Source: DATFFO01 sp963744905 (lineage in GTDB: Bacteria > Actinomycetota > Acidimicrobiia > Spongiisociales > ZC4RG35). Taken from it: a DNA stretch of 64,000 bases. This document shows positions 34,973-43,051 of the stretch, piece by piece (position 1 is the first letter of the stretch; each line of letters opens with the position of its first letter). The notes under the pieces are model-generated. The model did no database searches. It had not been told where the DNA came from and saw only the letters and a program-made list of their open reading frames with translations. Location of the stretch: NCBI GenBank assembly GCA_963744905.1, contig CAVUUV010000003.1:620001-684000 (forward strand), in the 5' to 3' direction. The translations under genes were made by a program, and so were the position numbers.

Positions 34973-35409
34973 GACTCGAACCGATACTCACCCAGATGGA
35001 AACCACCGTCGACGCCCAACTGCGCCTGGCCGACCCGGGCGTGGCGGGAGCGGCGGCGGGTTTCATGGAGGCGTTCCGGCCCTCGGTCCGGTCCGCCCTG
35101 CTCGAGCTGGCCCAGCAGGCTGCCGAGGAAGTGACCGCCCAGCTGGGAGACCGCCGGGTCGACGTCCGGCTGATGGGCGGCGATCCGGAGCTGGTCGTAT
35201 CACCCGAGATGAGGGCGGCGGATGAGAGGACGTCCGAGGATCTCGAGGCGCGGATCACGCTGCGACTGCCCGGCTCCCTCAAGGGACTGGTCGAGGACGC
35301 CGCCGCGACTGCGGGTGATTCCGTCAACAGCTGGGTGATCGACGCCCTCAAATCGAGGGCGCGGCGAGCCGCTCCCGGCTCCACCATCGAGGAGACTTTC
35401 GAGCTGTGA
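34969..35409 (+). CDS. HicB-like ribbon-helix-helix domain protein
   Basis: The 146-residue protein has a helical N-terminal part of about 90 residues (for example LLELAQQAAEEVTAQL) and a C-terminal ribbon-helix-helix segment LEARITLRLPGSLKGLVEDAA...SVNSWVIDAL followed by a basic stretch. This resembles the HicB-type antitoxin DNA-binding domain, but no HicA toxin is adjacent. I infer that it binds the TGACATCA half-sites upstream and autoregulates. The start overlaps the 37-codon ORF and the stop overlaps the DUF4097 gene (GTGA). Confidence 0.7.
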   Translation: MRLEPILTQMETTVDAQLRLADPGVAGAAAGFMEAFRPSVRSALLELAQQAAEEVTAQLGDRRVDVRLMGGDPELVVSPEMRAADERTSEDLEARITLRLPGSLKGLVEDAAATAGDSVNSWVIDALKSRARRAAPGSTIEETFEL

Positions 35410-36164
35410 TCGAAGAGACCTTCTCCCTCACCGGACCAGCCTCGGTCGAATGCTCCTTCGCGGCCGGCTCCCTGACCGTCGAGTCGGGCCCGCCCGGATC
35501 GATGTCCGTGACGATCGACACCACCAGGCCCGACTCCTGGCGCCTGTCCCAAACGGGCGACCAGATCTCCATCGTCTATGAACGAGGTTTCCTGTCTGGC
35601 GGCGGACGGGCTCAGATCCGGATCACGGTTCCCGAGGGCTCTTCGCTCAACCTGGGCACCGCCTCAGCCGATGTGCGATCGTCGGCGGGCCTGGACCGGG
35701 TGTCGATCTCCACCGCCTCGGGCAACATCGATCTGAGCGAGGTGGCAACGGTCTCCATCAAGACCGCTTCCGGAGATGTCTACATCGATCGGGTCCGGGG
35801 CGACCTGAACGTCAAGTCCGCCTCCGGCGACATCCGGGCCGGCCACGTCGACGGCACCACCAGCATCACCACCGCCTCGGGCGACCTCAGCATCGAGGTG
35901 GCCCACGGCCCCCTCTCGGTCACCACCGCCTCCGGCGACGTGCGGGTGGACCGTTACATGGGCGACGACGTCGAAGCGTCCACCATGTCGGGCGACCTGG
36001 TGGTGGCACTGCCCAGGGGCGTCAGCGTCACGCTCAAGGCCCATACCCTCTCCGGCAAGGTACATCTCCCCCAACGTCGGACGGCACACAAAGGCGGGAG
36101 CCGTCCGGTGTCGGTTCGTGCCAAGTCGGTGTCGGGCGACATTCGCATCAAGCGGCTGGACTGA
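35406..36164 (+). CDS. DUF4097 repeat protein (putative beta-helix adhesin-like domain)
   Basis: The 252-residue product contains at least six degenerate repeats of about 18-20 residues built on TASGDV/SASGDI (for example STASGNIDL, KTASGDVYI, KSASGDIRA, TTASGDLSI, TTASGDVRV, STMSGDLVV), the pattern of DUF4097 right-handed beta-helix-like domains. No signal peptide or membrane helix is seen, so it may be cytoplasmic. The GTG start overlaps the ribbon-helix-helix gene stop as GTGA. Function is unknown. Association with HicB-like genes is seen in other actinobacteria. Confidence 0.75.
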   Translation: MIEETFSLTGPASVECSFAAGSLTVESGPPGSMSVTIDTTRPDSWRLSQTGDQISIVYERGFLSGGGRAQIRITVPEGSSLNLGTASADVRSSAGLDRVSISTASGNIDLSEVATVSIKTASGDVYIDRVRGDLNVKSASGDIRAGHVDGTTSITTASGDLSIEVAHGPLSVTTASGDVRVDRYMGDDVEASTMSGDLVVALPRGVSVTLKAHTLSGKVHLPQRRTAHKGGSRPVSVRAKSVSGDIRIKRLD

Positions 36165-36170
36165 GCGGCA

Positions 36171-37613
36171 CTACTCCCGTTCCTCCGGAGGGATGGGCGG
36201 CGGGGGGCCCGCAGGAGGCCAGGCCGGCAGCTCGGCCTGAGGAGCGACCGGTCCGACCAGATCGTCGACCCTGACGATGAAGGTGGCTGCCTCCTGACGG
36301 AGCATGGTCCGGTCCGGGCAGTAGAGGCCCTCCTTGCAGCCCCTGGTCACACCGGCGGCGGCCAGGGCGTTGATATCGGACTCCGCCCAGGTCCCGTCGT
36401 CGTCGGAGAAGGCATCGGGGCCGTCCGGCAGATGGAGGGCTCGACGCACCATCGCCGCCACCTCGGCCCTGGTCACCAGGGCATCCGGGCACGCCCGGCT
36501 GTTGGTGGGGGGGTCACAGCCGCGCATGATCCCTGCCGCGGCCAGGGCATCGATCTCGCTTTCAGCCCAGCTCCCGTCGTCATCGGAAAAGGCATCCGGG
36601 CCCGGCGCGGGGTGGATCACCCGCCCCAACAAGGCGGCGAACTGGGCCCTGGTCAGGGGATCGGTGGGGCAAGCCCGCCTCTCGGCACAGCCGAAGAAGA
36701 GCTCCCTGGCATAGGCCTCGGTCAGGGATCCCTCGTGTACGGAATCGTTGTCGTCAGCGAAGGGGTCGATGCAACCCACCCGGGCAGTAGTCGAGACCTC
36801 CATGTCGTCCAATACCAGACTGAGGGGATTGGGCGTGGAGTACCTTCCACCGAAGTAGACGTTGTCCCACAGCTCGCGCACGGACACCCCGTCCTCGCCA
36901 CTGCGCCGGAAGGCGAGCCCGTTGCGGCTGAACACCTTCCTGGAGTCGATCCAGGCGGCCACGGCCCCGTCGTTGACGCCCGGAGTGTTCATCCGCACCT
37001 CACCCTCGACGCACGTCCACCGCTCCTGGCGCAGCCCCACCCCGAACATGAGCTCGTCACCACAATCGGCCGCCTGGTCGAGGTGGTAGAGGTAGTAGCC
37101 GATCGGCACCTCGTCGGGGCCCACCCCGGCGGTTCCCACGGTGTCGAACATGAGACGGGCCGACCAGCCCGGGTTGTCGGTGGTGGAGGGCTTGCATCCT
37201 TTGGCGGTGGGCGTGGTGGAGGCATCGGCCAGTCCGGGGAGCTTGCCGGAGGACACCGGCCGGAAATCGACCAGACGGACGTAGTAGCGAAACCAGGCGT
37301 GATCCACCGGTTCGGGCAGGCGTGCGTAAGGCCCGAAACCACGGAAGCCCCCGGTGGGAATGTCCACCTCGAGGCCCCGGCCCATGTATCCCCTCGTAAC
37401 GTGGGTCCGGGTCATGTCGAGGCTACGGACGTCATAGAGATAGGGATGAGCCTCACGGAGCGCGGCGATGGCGTCGGTCAGCGGCTGCCCGGGCGCCTCG
37501 TTCCAGGTCGGGTCCTCGAACTTCTGGTCGAGGACGGTGTCTGCTGCCGCAGGCAGGGCGAAGACCGCCGTCGCCAGCAGAGCCATGGCCAAAGTGGTGA
37601 TTTTGAGGGTCAT
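36171..37613 (-). CDS. Secreted polysaccharide-lyase-like protein with SLH domains
   Basis: The 480-residue protein has a signal peptide (LKITTLAMALLATAVFALPAAA) and an N-terminal domain of about 280 residues with AWFRYYVRLVDFRPVSSGKLPGLAD and WSARLMFDTVG, resembling PL14-type alginate/glucuronan lyases. The C-terminal part has three S-layer-homology repeats, two of them well preserved (FSDDDGSWAESEIDALAAAGIMRGC and its neighbour). A Pro-rich tail follows. SLH domains anchor proteins to wall polymers, so it is probably surface-bound. Catalysis is not certain. It is convergent with the DUF4097 gene. Confidence 0.7.
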   Translation of the reverse strand: MTLKITTLAMALLATAVFALPAAADTVLDQKFEDPTWNEAPGQPLTDAIAALREAHPYLYDVRSLDMTRTHVTRGYMGRGLEVDIPTGGFRGFGPYARLPEPVDHAWFRYYVRLVDFRPVSSGKLPGLADASTTPTAKGCKPSTTDNPGWSARLMFDTVGTAGVGPDEVPIGYYLYHLDQAADCGDELMFGVGLRQERWTCVEGEVRMNTPGVNDGAVAAWIDSRKVFSRNGLAFRRSGEDGVSVRELWDNVYFGGRYSTPNPLSLVLDDMEVSTTARVGCIDPFADDNDSVHEGSLTEAYARELFFGCAERRACPTDPLTRAQFAALLGRVIHPAPGPDAFSDDDGSWAESEIDALAAAGIMRGCDPPTNSRACPDALVTRAEVAAMVRRALHLPDGPDAFSDDDGTWAESDINALAAAGVTRGCKEGLYCPDRTMLRQEAATFIVRVDDLVGPVAPQAELPAWPPAGPPPPIPPEERE

Positions 37614-37674
37614 CGGGGTGATCCTCTCGCTCGGCTTCCCCCTGTGGTCCGACCATCCAACCACAACCCCCTGA

Positions 37675-38283
37675 TCAATGGTCCTCGCTCACCTGAATGT
37701 CGAGCTCGCCCTCGTCCCAGCGCACCCGCACCTCATAGGATTCCTCGACCTGGCTGAACTCGACGCGGACCTCGTCGGGACCGGTGTCGCGGATCTCCAT
37801 AGAGAACCCCGGATTGGGTGTGGCCGATTCGAGGCGGACCTGGTCGGTGCGGTGACCTACCACCACGACCCCTCCCTTCGACGGAACAGTGGTCTTGTCC
37901 CATTCAGGCGGAGCGTTCGTAGTCGTGGTCGATGTCGGGACATTCGTGGTCGATGTCGGGACATTCGTGGTCGACGTCGTCGCCCTGGTCGACGATGTGG
38001 TGGATTGCGAGGGCGAGGTCGAGCTCGAGCTTGAAGGCGCTGGGGAAACTGTGGTCACGGACCTAGCCGCCAAGGAGGTGGGCACGGCCGGAGCGGTGGT
38101 CGTTGAATCCGGGAACGAGGTGGAGGTCTCGTCAACATCGGGGCGGTCTGCCGAAACGTTGAGTGCGGGGGTGAGCGGAACCTCGCCCACCTGGCGATCG
38201 GCCGAACTGAGGGCAGCCCAGGCAACGCCGGTTGCGGCGAAGGCAACCAACAGCCAGGCGAGCACGAATCCCAGGCGACGCAT
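37675..38283 (-). CDS. Membrane-anchored protein with Thr/Ser linker and beta-rich C-terminal domain
   Basis: One N-terminal helix (LGFVLAWLLVAFAATGVAWA) is followed by about 95 residues of Ser/Thr-rich linker and a C-terminal domain of about 65 residues rich in Val, Glu and Asp. The linker contains a perfect 21-bp tandem duplication encoding NVPTSTT at 37925-37966. The frame is open to 38346, but the ATG at 38283 starts directly before the helix. No family is recognised. It is divergent from the response regulator gene and may be controlled by it. Confidence 0.55.
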   Translation of the reverse strand: MRRLGFVLAWLLVAFAATGVAWAALSSADRQVGEVPLTPALNVSADRPDVDETSTSFPDSTTTAPAVPTSLAARSVTTVSPAPSSSSSTSPSQSTTSSTRATTSTTNVPTSTTNVPTSTTTTNAPPEWDKTTVPSKGGVVVVGHRTDQVRLESATPNPGFSMEIRDTGPDEVRVEFSQVEESYEVRVRWDEGELDIQVSEDH

Positions 38284-38385
38284 GGCCACGATGTTGGTCG
38301 GGTCCGGGTACCGATACCTCAACACGACCTCAAGAGATTCGGCCAACCTATACCAACCGACGGCTCGGCCCTACGCTGGCGAGCC

Positions 38386-39066
38386 ATGGCCGCCATTCTG
38401 CTCATCGAAGACGACACCGACATCCGCCGGCTCGTGGCAGATACCCTCGCCGGCGATGGGCACCAGGTGGAAACCGCCGCCACGGCCATGACCGGTCTGA
38501 AGACGGTGGTGGACTCTCATCCCGACCTGGTCATTCTCGACCTGGGCCTTCCCGATCTCGATGGACTCGAACTACTGCAGATGATCAGGGCGGTATCGAA
38601 CGTCCCCGTCATAGCCGCCACCGCCCGGGGAGCCGACGAGGACATCATCGCCACCCTCGACGCCGGCGCCGACGACTACCTGGTGAAGCCCTTCTCCATC
38701 GACCAACTGAAAGCTCGCCTGAGGGCTGTCCTCCGCCGGGTCGAAGGAGAAGAGCCCCTTCGGGTGGTCGAGGTGGGGTCGCTGCGTGTCGAGCTCGACA
38801 GCCGGAGGGTGCTCAACGGGGACGAAGTGGTAGAGCTCAAACCCAAGGAGTTCGATCTCCTCGCCTACCTGGCTCAGCGACCGGATCGGGTGGTGCCCCG
38901 CAGGGAACTGCTGGCCGAAGTGTGGAGGATGCCTTTCGGAGGCAGCGACCGCACCCTCGACGTGCATCTCTCGTGGTTGCGTAAGAAGCTGGGCGAGTCG
39001 GCATCCGAACCGCGCTACATTCACACCGTCCACGGGGTGGGCGTGAAATTGGTCGAGCCTGGCTGA
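38386..39066 (+). CDS. OmpR-family response regulator
   Basis: The 226-residue protein has a receiver domain with the acidic pair EDD, the phosphoacceptor Asp in LVILDLGLPDLDG, the conserved Thr in AATARG and Lys in LVKPF, followed by a winged-helix DNA-binding domain (ELKPKEFDLLAYLAQ, DVHLSWLRKKLGE, HTVHGVGVKL). It is followed after six bases by its kinase gene, forming a two-component system. Likely targets include the flanking repeat-rich secreted protein genes, though no binding site is identified. Confidence 0.93.
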   Translation: MAAILLIEDDTDIRRLVADTLAGDGHQVETAATAMTGLKTVVDSHPDLVILDLGLPDLDGLELLQMIRAVSNVPVIAATARGADEDIIATLDAGADDYLVKPFSIDQLKARLRAVLRRVEGEEPLRVVEVGSLRVELDSRRVLNGDEVVELKPKEFDLLAYLAQRPDRVVPRRELLAEVWRMPFGGSDRTLDVHLSWLRKKLGESASEPRYIHTVHGVGVKLVEPG

Positions 39067-39072
39067 CGGCCC

Positions 39073-40344
39073 GTGAGACGCCGCGTCAACTGGCTGGTAC
39101 TGGCAGTGACCGCCCTGGTGGTGGTGGCTTACGTGTTGCCGCTGAGCCTCCTGGTGCGACGGCAGGCGATGGAGAGGGCCCAGATCGCCGCCGAGCAGCG
39201 CGCGCAATCGGCAGCCGGGGCCCTGGCTGTGGCCGTGGCGGCCGCCAACGGCACCGTGGACCGCACCGTGGCCGCGGCAGCCCTGGTGTCAGACGTGGCC
39301 TTCATCCTCCCCGACGGAATCCGGATCGGCGTGCCCGACCCGCCGGCGAGCCTCGTGTCCGAGGTCGCCGAGGGCTCCACGGCCTCGTACACCGCCGAGG
39401 ACGGCACCTGGAGCATCGGGCTGCCCATTGCCACGCCGGCGGGCGTCGTATCGGTGGTTTCGCGGGCGACTCTCGAGGAGATGACTGCGGGAGTGGGGCG
39501 CGCCACCCTGCTGCTGGTGGCCCTGGCCCTGGCGCTGGTGGTGGGCTCGGTGCTGCTGGCCGATCGCCTGGGACGTTCCCTGGTGCGACCCGTCACGGCC
39601 CTGGCCGAGACCGCCCACCGACTCGGCGAAGGCGACCTGACCGTCCGGGCGCAAGTGGATGGTCCCCCCGAGGTGAAGGCGGTGGCCCAGGCTCTGAACG
39701 GTCTGGCCTCCCGCCTCGATGACATCATCGAGGGAGAGCGGCAGGCCCTAGCCGATCTCTCGCACCGGCTTCGCACTCCCCTCACCGCCCTCCGCCTTGA
39801 GGCAGAGCGGCTCTCGACCGGCACCGCCAGTGAGCGCCTGCTGCAGCAGGTCGACAGGACCGAACGGGCGGTCGACCAGCTCATCAGGGAGGTAGGAAAC
39901 CGTGACCGCACTGAGGGGCGGAGAGGAAGAACGGACCTGGTCGATGTGGTGAGACGACGGCTCGACTTCTGGTCCGTTCTGGCTGAGGATCAGAACCGGA
40001 CTGTCACGGCACACCTTCACCACGACCCTCTCATCGTCCCGGCGTCGGAGTCTGAGCTAGCTGCGGTCGTCGACGCGCTGATCGAGAACATCTTCACCCA
40101 CACTCCTCCGGGTACCGGCTTCGAGGTCACAGTTCGCGAGGAGGCCGCCGCCCCTCTGCTTGTGGTCTCAGACGCCGGTCCCGGATTCGGGTCGGGGGAT
40201 CCGGTGGAACGGGGCCGCAGTGGCGCCGGCTCTACCGGACTAGGCCTCGACATTGCCCGGAGCCTGGCCGAACGGCTCGGTGGTGGGATCGAAACACACG
40301 AGGGCCCCGGTGGCGGGGCCCTCGTGATGGTGCGGCTGGGCTGA
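39073..40344 (+). CDS. Sensor histidine kinase
   Basis: The 423-residue kinase has two membrane helices (about residues 7-27 and 140-165) around a sensor domain of about 110 residues, a HAMP linker (RSLVRPVTALAETAHRLGEGDL), the phospho-accepting His in ALADLSHRLRTPLTALRLEAERL, an N box (ENIFTHTPPG) and G boxes (DAGPGFG, STGLGLDIA). The GTG at 39073 follows the response regulator stop. The signal is unknown. Confidence 0.92.
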   Translation: MRRRVNWLVLAVTALVVVAYVLPLSLLVRRQAMERAQIAAEQRAQSAAGALAVAVAAANGTVDRTVAAAALVSDVAFILPDGIRIGVPDPPASLVSEVAEGSTASYTAEDGTWSIGLPIATPAGVVSVVSRATLEEMTAGVGRATLLLVALALALVVGSVLLADRLGRSLVRPVTALAETAHRLGEGDLTVRAQVDGPPEVKAVAQALNGLASRLDDIIEGERQALADLSHRLRTPLTALRLEAERLSTGTASERLLQQVDRTERAVDQLIREVGNRDRTEGRRGRTDLVDVVRRRLDFWSVLAEDQNRTVTAHLHHDPLIVPASESELAAVVDALIENIFTHTPPGTGFEVTVREEAAAPLLVVSDAGPGFGSGDPVERGRSGAGSTGLGLDIARSLAERLGGGIETHEGPGGGALVMVRLG

Positions 40345-40367
40345 CCACACCGCTGGGAGGCTTTCGC

Positions 40368-40916
40368 TCAGTCGCCGCCGCCGTCTCCATGACCTCCATG
40401 GTCGTCGTCATGGCCACCGGAGCCGGCATCGTCGTCGATGGTCGTGGAGGTGGATTTGTCGTCATTGTCCATGCTCGAGGTCTCCTCCTGGTCGTCATCG
40501 TCGATGGTGGTTGAGGTGGATTTGTCGCTCGAGGTCTCCTCCTGGTCGTCATCGTCGATGGTGGTGGAGGTCAGGGGGTCATCATCGTCGACGGTCGTGA
40601 CGGTGGCCGGCGTGGAGTCCTCTCGCTCCTCGTCGTCGATCGTCGTGGTAGGGGTGTGGCGGTCGTCGTCGGCCACGGTAACCAGTGTGGGGACATCATC
40701 GAGGCTGGTGGAGGTGGACGACGAGGTGTCGACCTGTTCATCGGTGGCAGGGGCCGAGGTCGATGAGTCGTCGACGATGGCCAGCGACGTGCCGGTGGTA
40801 TCGACGGTGGCCGCCTTGGCATCGTCGGCCCCGCCGCCCGTGCCGGCCCAGGCTACGCCCCCCATCAGCAACAGGAGTACAGCCACGGCCGGAATGACCT
40901 TGCCTCGTTTGAACAT
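40368..40916 (-). CDS. Secreted acidic Asp/Thr repeat protein
   Basis: The 182-residue product has a signal sequence (KVIPAVAVLLLLMGGVAWAG) and then almost only Asp, Thr, Ser and Glu. An 18-residue unit (DKSTSTTIDDDDQEETSS) is repeated nearly perfectly, with further degenerate TTIDDD units. The C-terminus is rich in Gly, His and Asp (GHDDDHGGHGDGGGD), which could bind divalent metals. It is convergent with the two-component kinase gene. Function is unknown. A cation-binding or spacer role outside the cell is a guess. Confidence 0.6.
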   Translation of the reverse strand: MFKRGKVIPAVAVLLLLMGGVAWAGTGGGADDAKAATVDTTGTSLAIVDDSSTSAPATDEQVDTSSSTSTSLDDVPTLVTVADDDRHTPTTTIDDEEREDSTPATVTTVDDDDPLTSTTIDDDDQEETSSDKSTSTTIDDDDQEETSSMDNDDKSTSTTIDDDAGSGGHDDDHGGHGDGGGD

Positions 40917-41017
40917 TCGGATCCTCCGGGTCGGTTGCGGACACCCCGAATATGCACCCGGAGACGTTTCCCGACCCTCAGGCAGATGTCAACGTTTCCT
41001 CAATCGCCGGATGGAGC

Positions 41018-43009
41018 TCAGGCTCCGGCGTCGGCGGGACGAGTGCTGGGGCGCGGAGACGCCTTGGGCTCGACGGTGACCTCGGTGGTCGTTTCGTCGG
41101 GCTCGTCCTCGACCGCCGAGGCAGCGGCGATGCCCGGATGGGGCTGGGGGTTCTCGGGGTAGCGCACCCTGAGCCCGTCGTCGGAGTGTTCCCACTTGGG
41201 CACGTCCCAGAACAGGGCCGCCACCTCTTCGGGACCGACGGTTTCGTGGGCGATCAGCTCGGCCACCATGCGCTCCATCGACTGGCGGTGGCGGGTGATG
41301 ATCTCGTTGGCTTCGTCGTGGGCGGCGTTGATCATCTTCCGCACCTCACCGTCGATGAAGGCCGCTACCTGATCCGAGTAGTCCTGCTGGCGCCCATAGT
41401 CACGGCCCAGGAAAACCTCGCCGCTGGCCTTGCCGTACTGCATCGGACCCAGCTCATCTGACATGCCGTACTCCATGACCATCTTGCGGGCGATGGAGGT
41501 GGCCTTCTCGATGTCGTTGGCCGCTCCGGTGGTCGGATCGGCGTAGATGATCTCCTCGGCCACCCGGCCCCCGAGCAGCATGGCCAGCTGGTCGACCAGC
41601 TCGGAGCGACGCACCAGGTACTTGTCGTGGGTGGGTAGGGCGAGGGTGTGACCCAGGGAACGCCCCCGGGCAACGATCGTCACCTTGTGGACCGGGTCGG
41701 CGTTGGGGAGGGCCCAGCCCACCAGGGCGTGGCCGGTCTCGTGGTAGGCGATGAGCTTCTTCTCTTCGTCGCTCATCACTTTCGACTTGCGTTCCGGCCC
41801 GGCCATGACCCGGTCGATGGCCTCCTCCAGCTCGTCCATGGTCACATCGGGCTTGCGCCGTCTGGTGGCGAGAAGGGCGGCCTCGTTGATGAGGTTGGCC
41901 AGATCGGCACCGGTGAACCCCGGGGTACGCCGGGCCAGCACCTCCAGATCGAGGTCTTTGGCGAGGGGCTTTCCCTTGGCATGCACCTCGAGGATGGCCT
42001 TGCGCCCCTCGATGTCGGGAGCGTCGACCACGATCTGACGGTCGAACCGACCCGGGCGCAACAAGGCCGGGTCGAGGATGTCGGGGCGGTTGGTGGCCGC
42101 CATGACGATGACGCCGGTGTTGCCCTCGAAGCCGTCTAGCTCCACCAGCAGCTGGTTGAGGGTCTGCTCCCGCTCGTCGTGCCCGCCGCCCAGGCCCGCT
42201 CCGCGATGGCGGCCGACGGCATCGATCTCGTCGATGAACACGATCGCCGGAGCAGAGGTCTTGGCCTGCTCGAACAGATCACGCACCCGGCTGGCACCCA
42301 CCCCGACGAACATCTCCACGAAGTCGGAGCCGGAGATCGACATGAATGGAACCCCCGCCTCGCCGGCCACGGCCCGGGCGAGGAGGGTCTTACCCGTACC
42401 CGGAGGTCCGAACAGGAGGACCCCCTTGGGGATCTTGGCCCCCATCTGGCGGTAGCGATCCGGGTTCTGAAGGAAGTCCCGTATCTCCTGCAGCTCCTCG
42501 ATGGCCTCTTCCAGACCGGCGACGTCCTTGAACGTCACCCGGGGCTGGTCCTTGGAGACCAGCTTGGCCTTGGATTTGCCGAACTGCATCACCCGGTTAC
42601 CGCTCCCCTGCATCTGCATGAAGATGAACACCATGAACCCGAGCAGGAACAGCCAGGGGAGGAAGCTGATCAGCAGATCCATCAGCCCCGGAGGCTGGGG
42701 ATCGGTATCGAAGGAAGTTCCGCTCTGCTGGAGGAGGGTGGTGAGCTCGCCCTCGTAGCCGTCCGGATAGGAGGCCGACACCTCGTAGGAGTTCTCGGGA
42801 AGCTGGGAACCGTCCAGGCGCCCGTATACCTGGTTGCTGCGAGCCAGGATCTCCACCGACTCGAAGTCGTCATTCTTGACCTGGGTGATGAAATCGGACA
42901 GCGGCTCGTCCTGAGGTCCGGTGAACTGATCGAACCACCATTGCGCCATCACGGCCAGCACCACGATGGCCAGCCCGTAGATGAGCAGGGTCCTGACGGT
43001 TCGATTCAC
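41018..43009 (-). CDS. ftsH: ATP-dependent zinc metalloprotease FtsH
   Basis: FtsH is a membrane-anchored AAA+ protease degrading misfolded membrane and regulatory proteins. The 663-residue protein has two N-terminal helices (about 7-24 and 110-132) around an external domain, Walker A FGPPGTGKT, Walker B IVFIDEIDAVG, the second region of homology, the zinc site HETGH, and a Pro/Thr-rich acidic tail. In mycobacteria ftsH precedes folE directly. Here about 6 kb of other genes intervene. Confidence 0.97.
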   Translation of the reverse strand: MNRTVRTLLIYGLAIVVLAVMAQWWFDQFTGPQDEPLSDFITQVKNDDFESVEILARSNQVYGRLDGSQLPENSYEVSASYPDGYEGELTTLLQQSGTSFDTDPQPPGLMDLLISFLPWLFLLGFMVFIFMQMQGSGNRVMQFGKSKAKLVSKDQPRVTFKDVAGLEEAIEELQEIRDFLQNPDRYRQMGAKIPKGVLLFGPPGTGKTLLARAVAGEAGVPFMSISGSDFVEMFVGVGASRVRDLFEQAKTSAPAIVFIDEIDAVGRHRGAGLGGGHDEREQTLNQLLVELDGFEGNTGVIVMAATNRPDILDPALLRPGRFDRQIVVDAPDIEGRKAILEVHAKGKPLAKDLDLEVLARRTPGFTGADLANLINEAALLATRRRKPDVTMDELEEAIDRVMAGPERKSKVMSDEEKKLIAYHETGHALVGWALPNADPVHKVTIVARGRSLGHTLALPTHDKYLVRRSELVDQLAMLLGGRVAEEIIYADPTTGAANDIEKATSIARKMVMEYGMSDELGPMQYGKASGEVFLGRDYGRQQDYSDQVAAFIDGEVRKMINAAHDEANEIITRHRQSMERMVAELIAHETVGPEEVAALFWDVPKWEHSDDGLRVRYPENPQPHPGIAAASAVEDEPDETTTEVTVEPKASPRPSTRPADAGA

Positions 43010-43051
43010 GGTGACCTCATGGGGTGAAGGGTAGGTGTGGCGAGGGCGCTG

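Noticed and set aside
34969..35409. HicB antitoxin of a classical HicAB toxin-antitoxin pair
   Set aside because: No HicA-like double-stranded RNA-binding toxin gene is adjacent on either side; the partner gene encodes a DUF4097 protein.
37925..37966. 21-bp tandem repeats as iterons or a plasmid origin
   Set aside because: They lie within a coding linker in frame (NVPTSTT) and no replication protein is nearby.
40438..40600. Regular 54-bp repeats as a possible CRISPR array
   Set aside because: The repeats are adjacent without unique spacers and encode an in-frame Asp/Thr repeat in a secreted protein; no cas genes are present.
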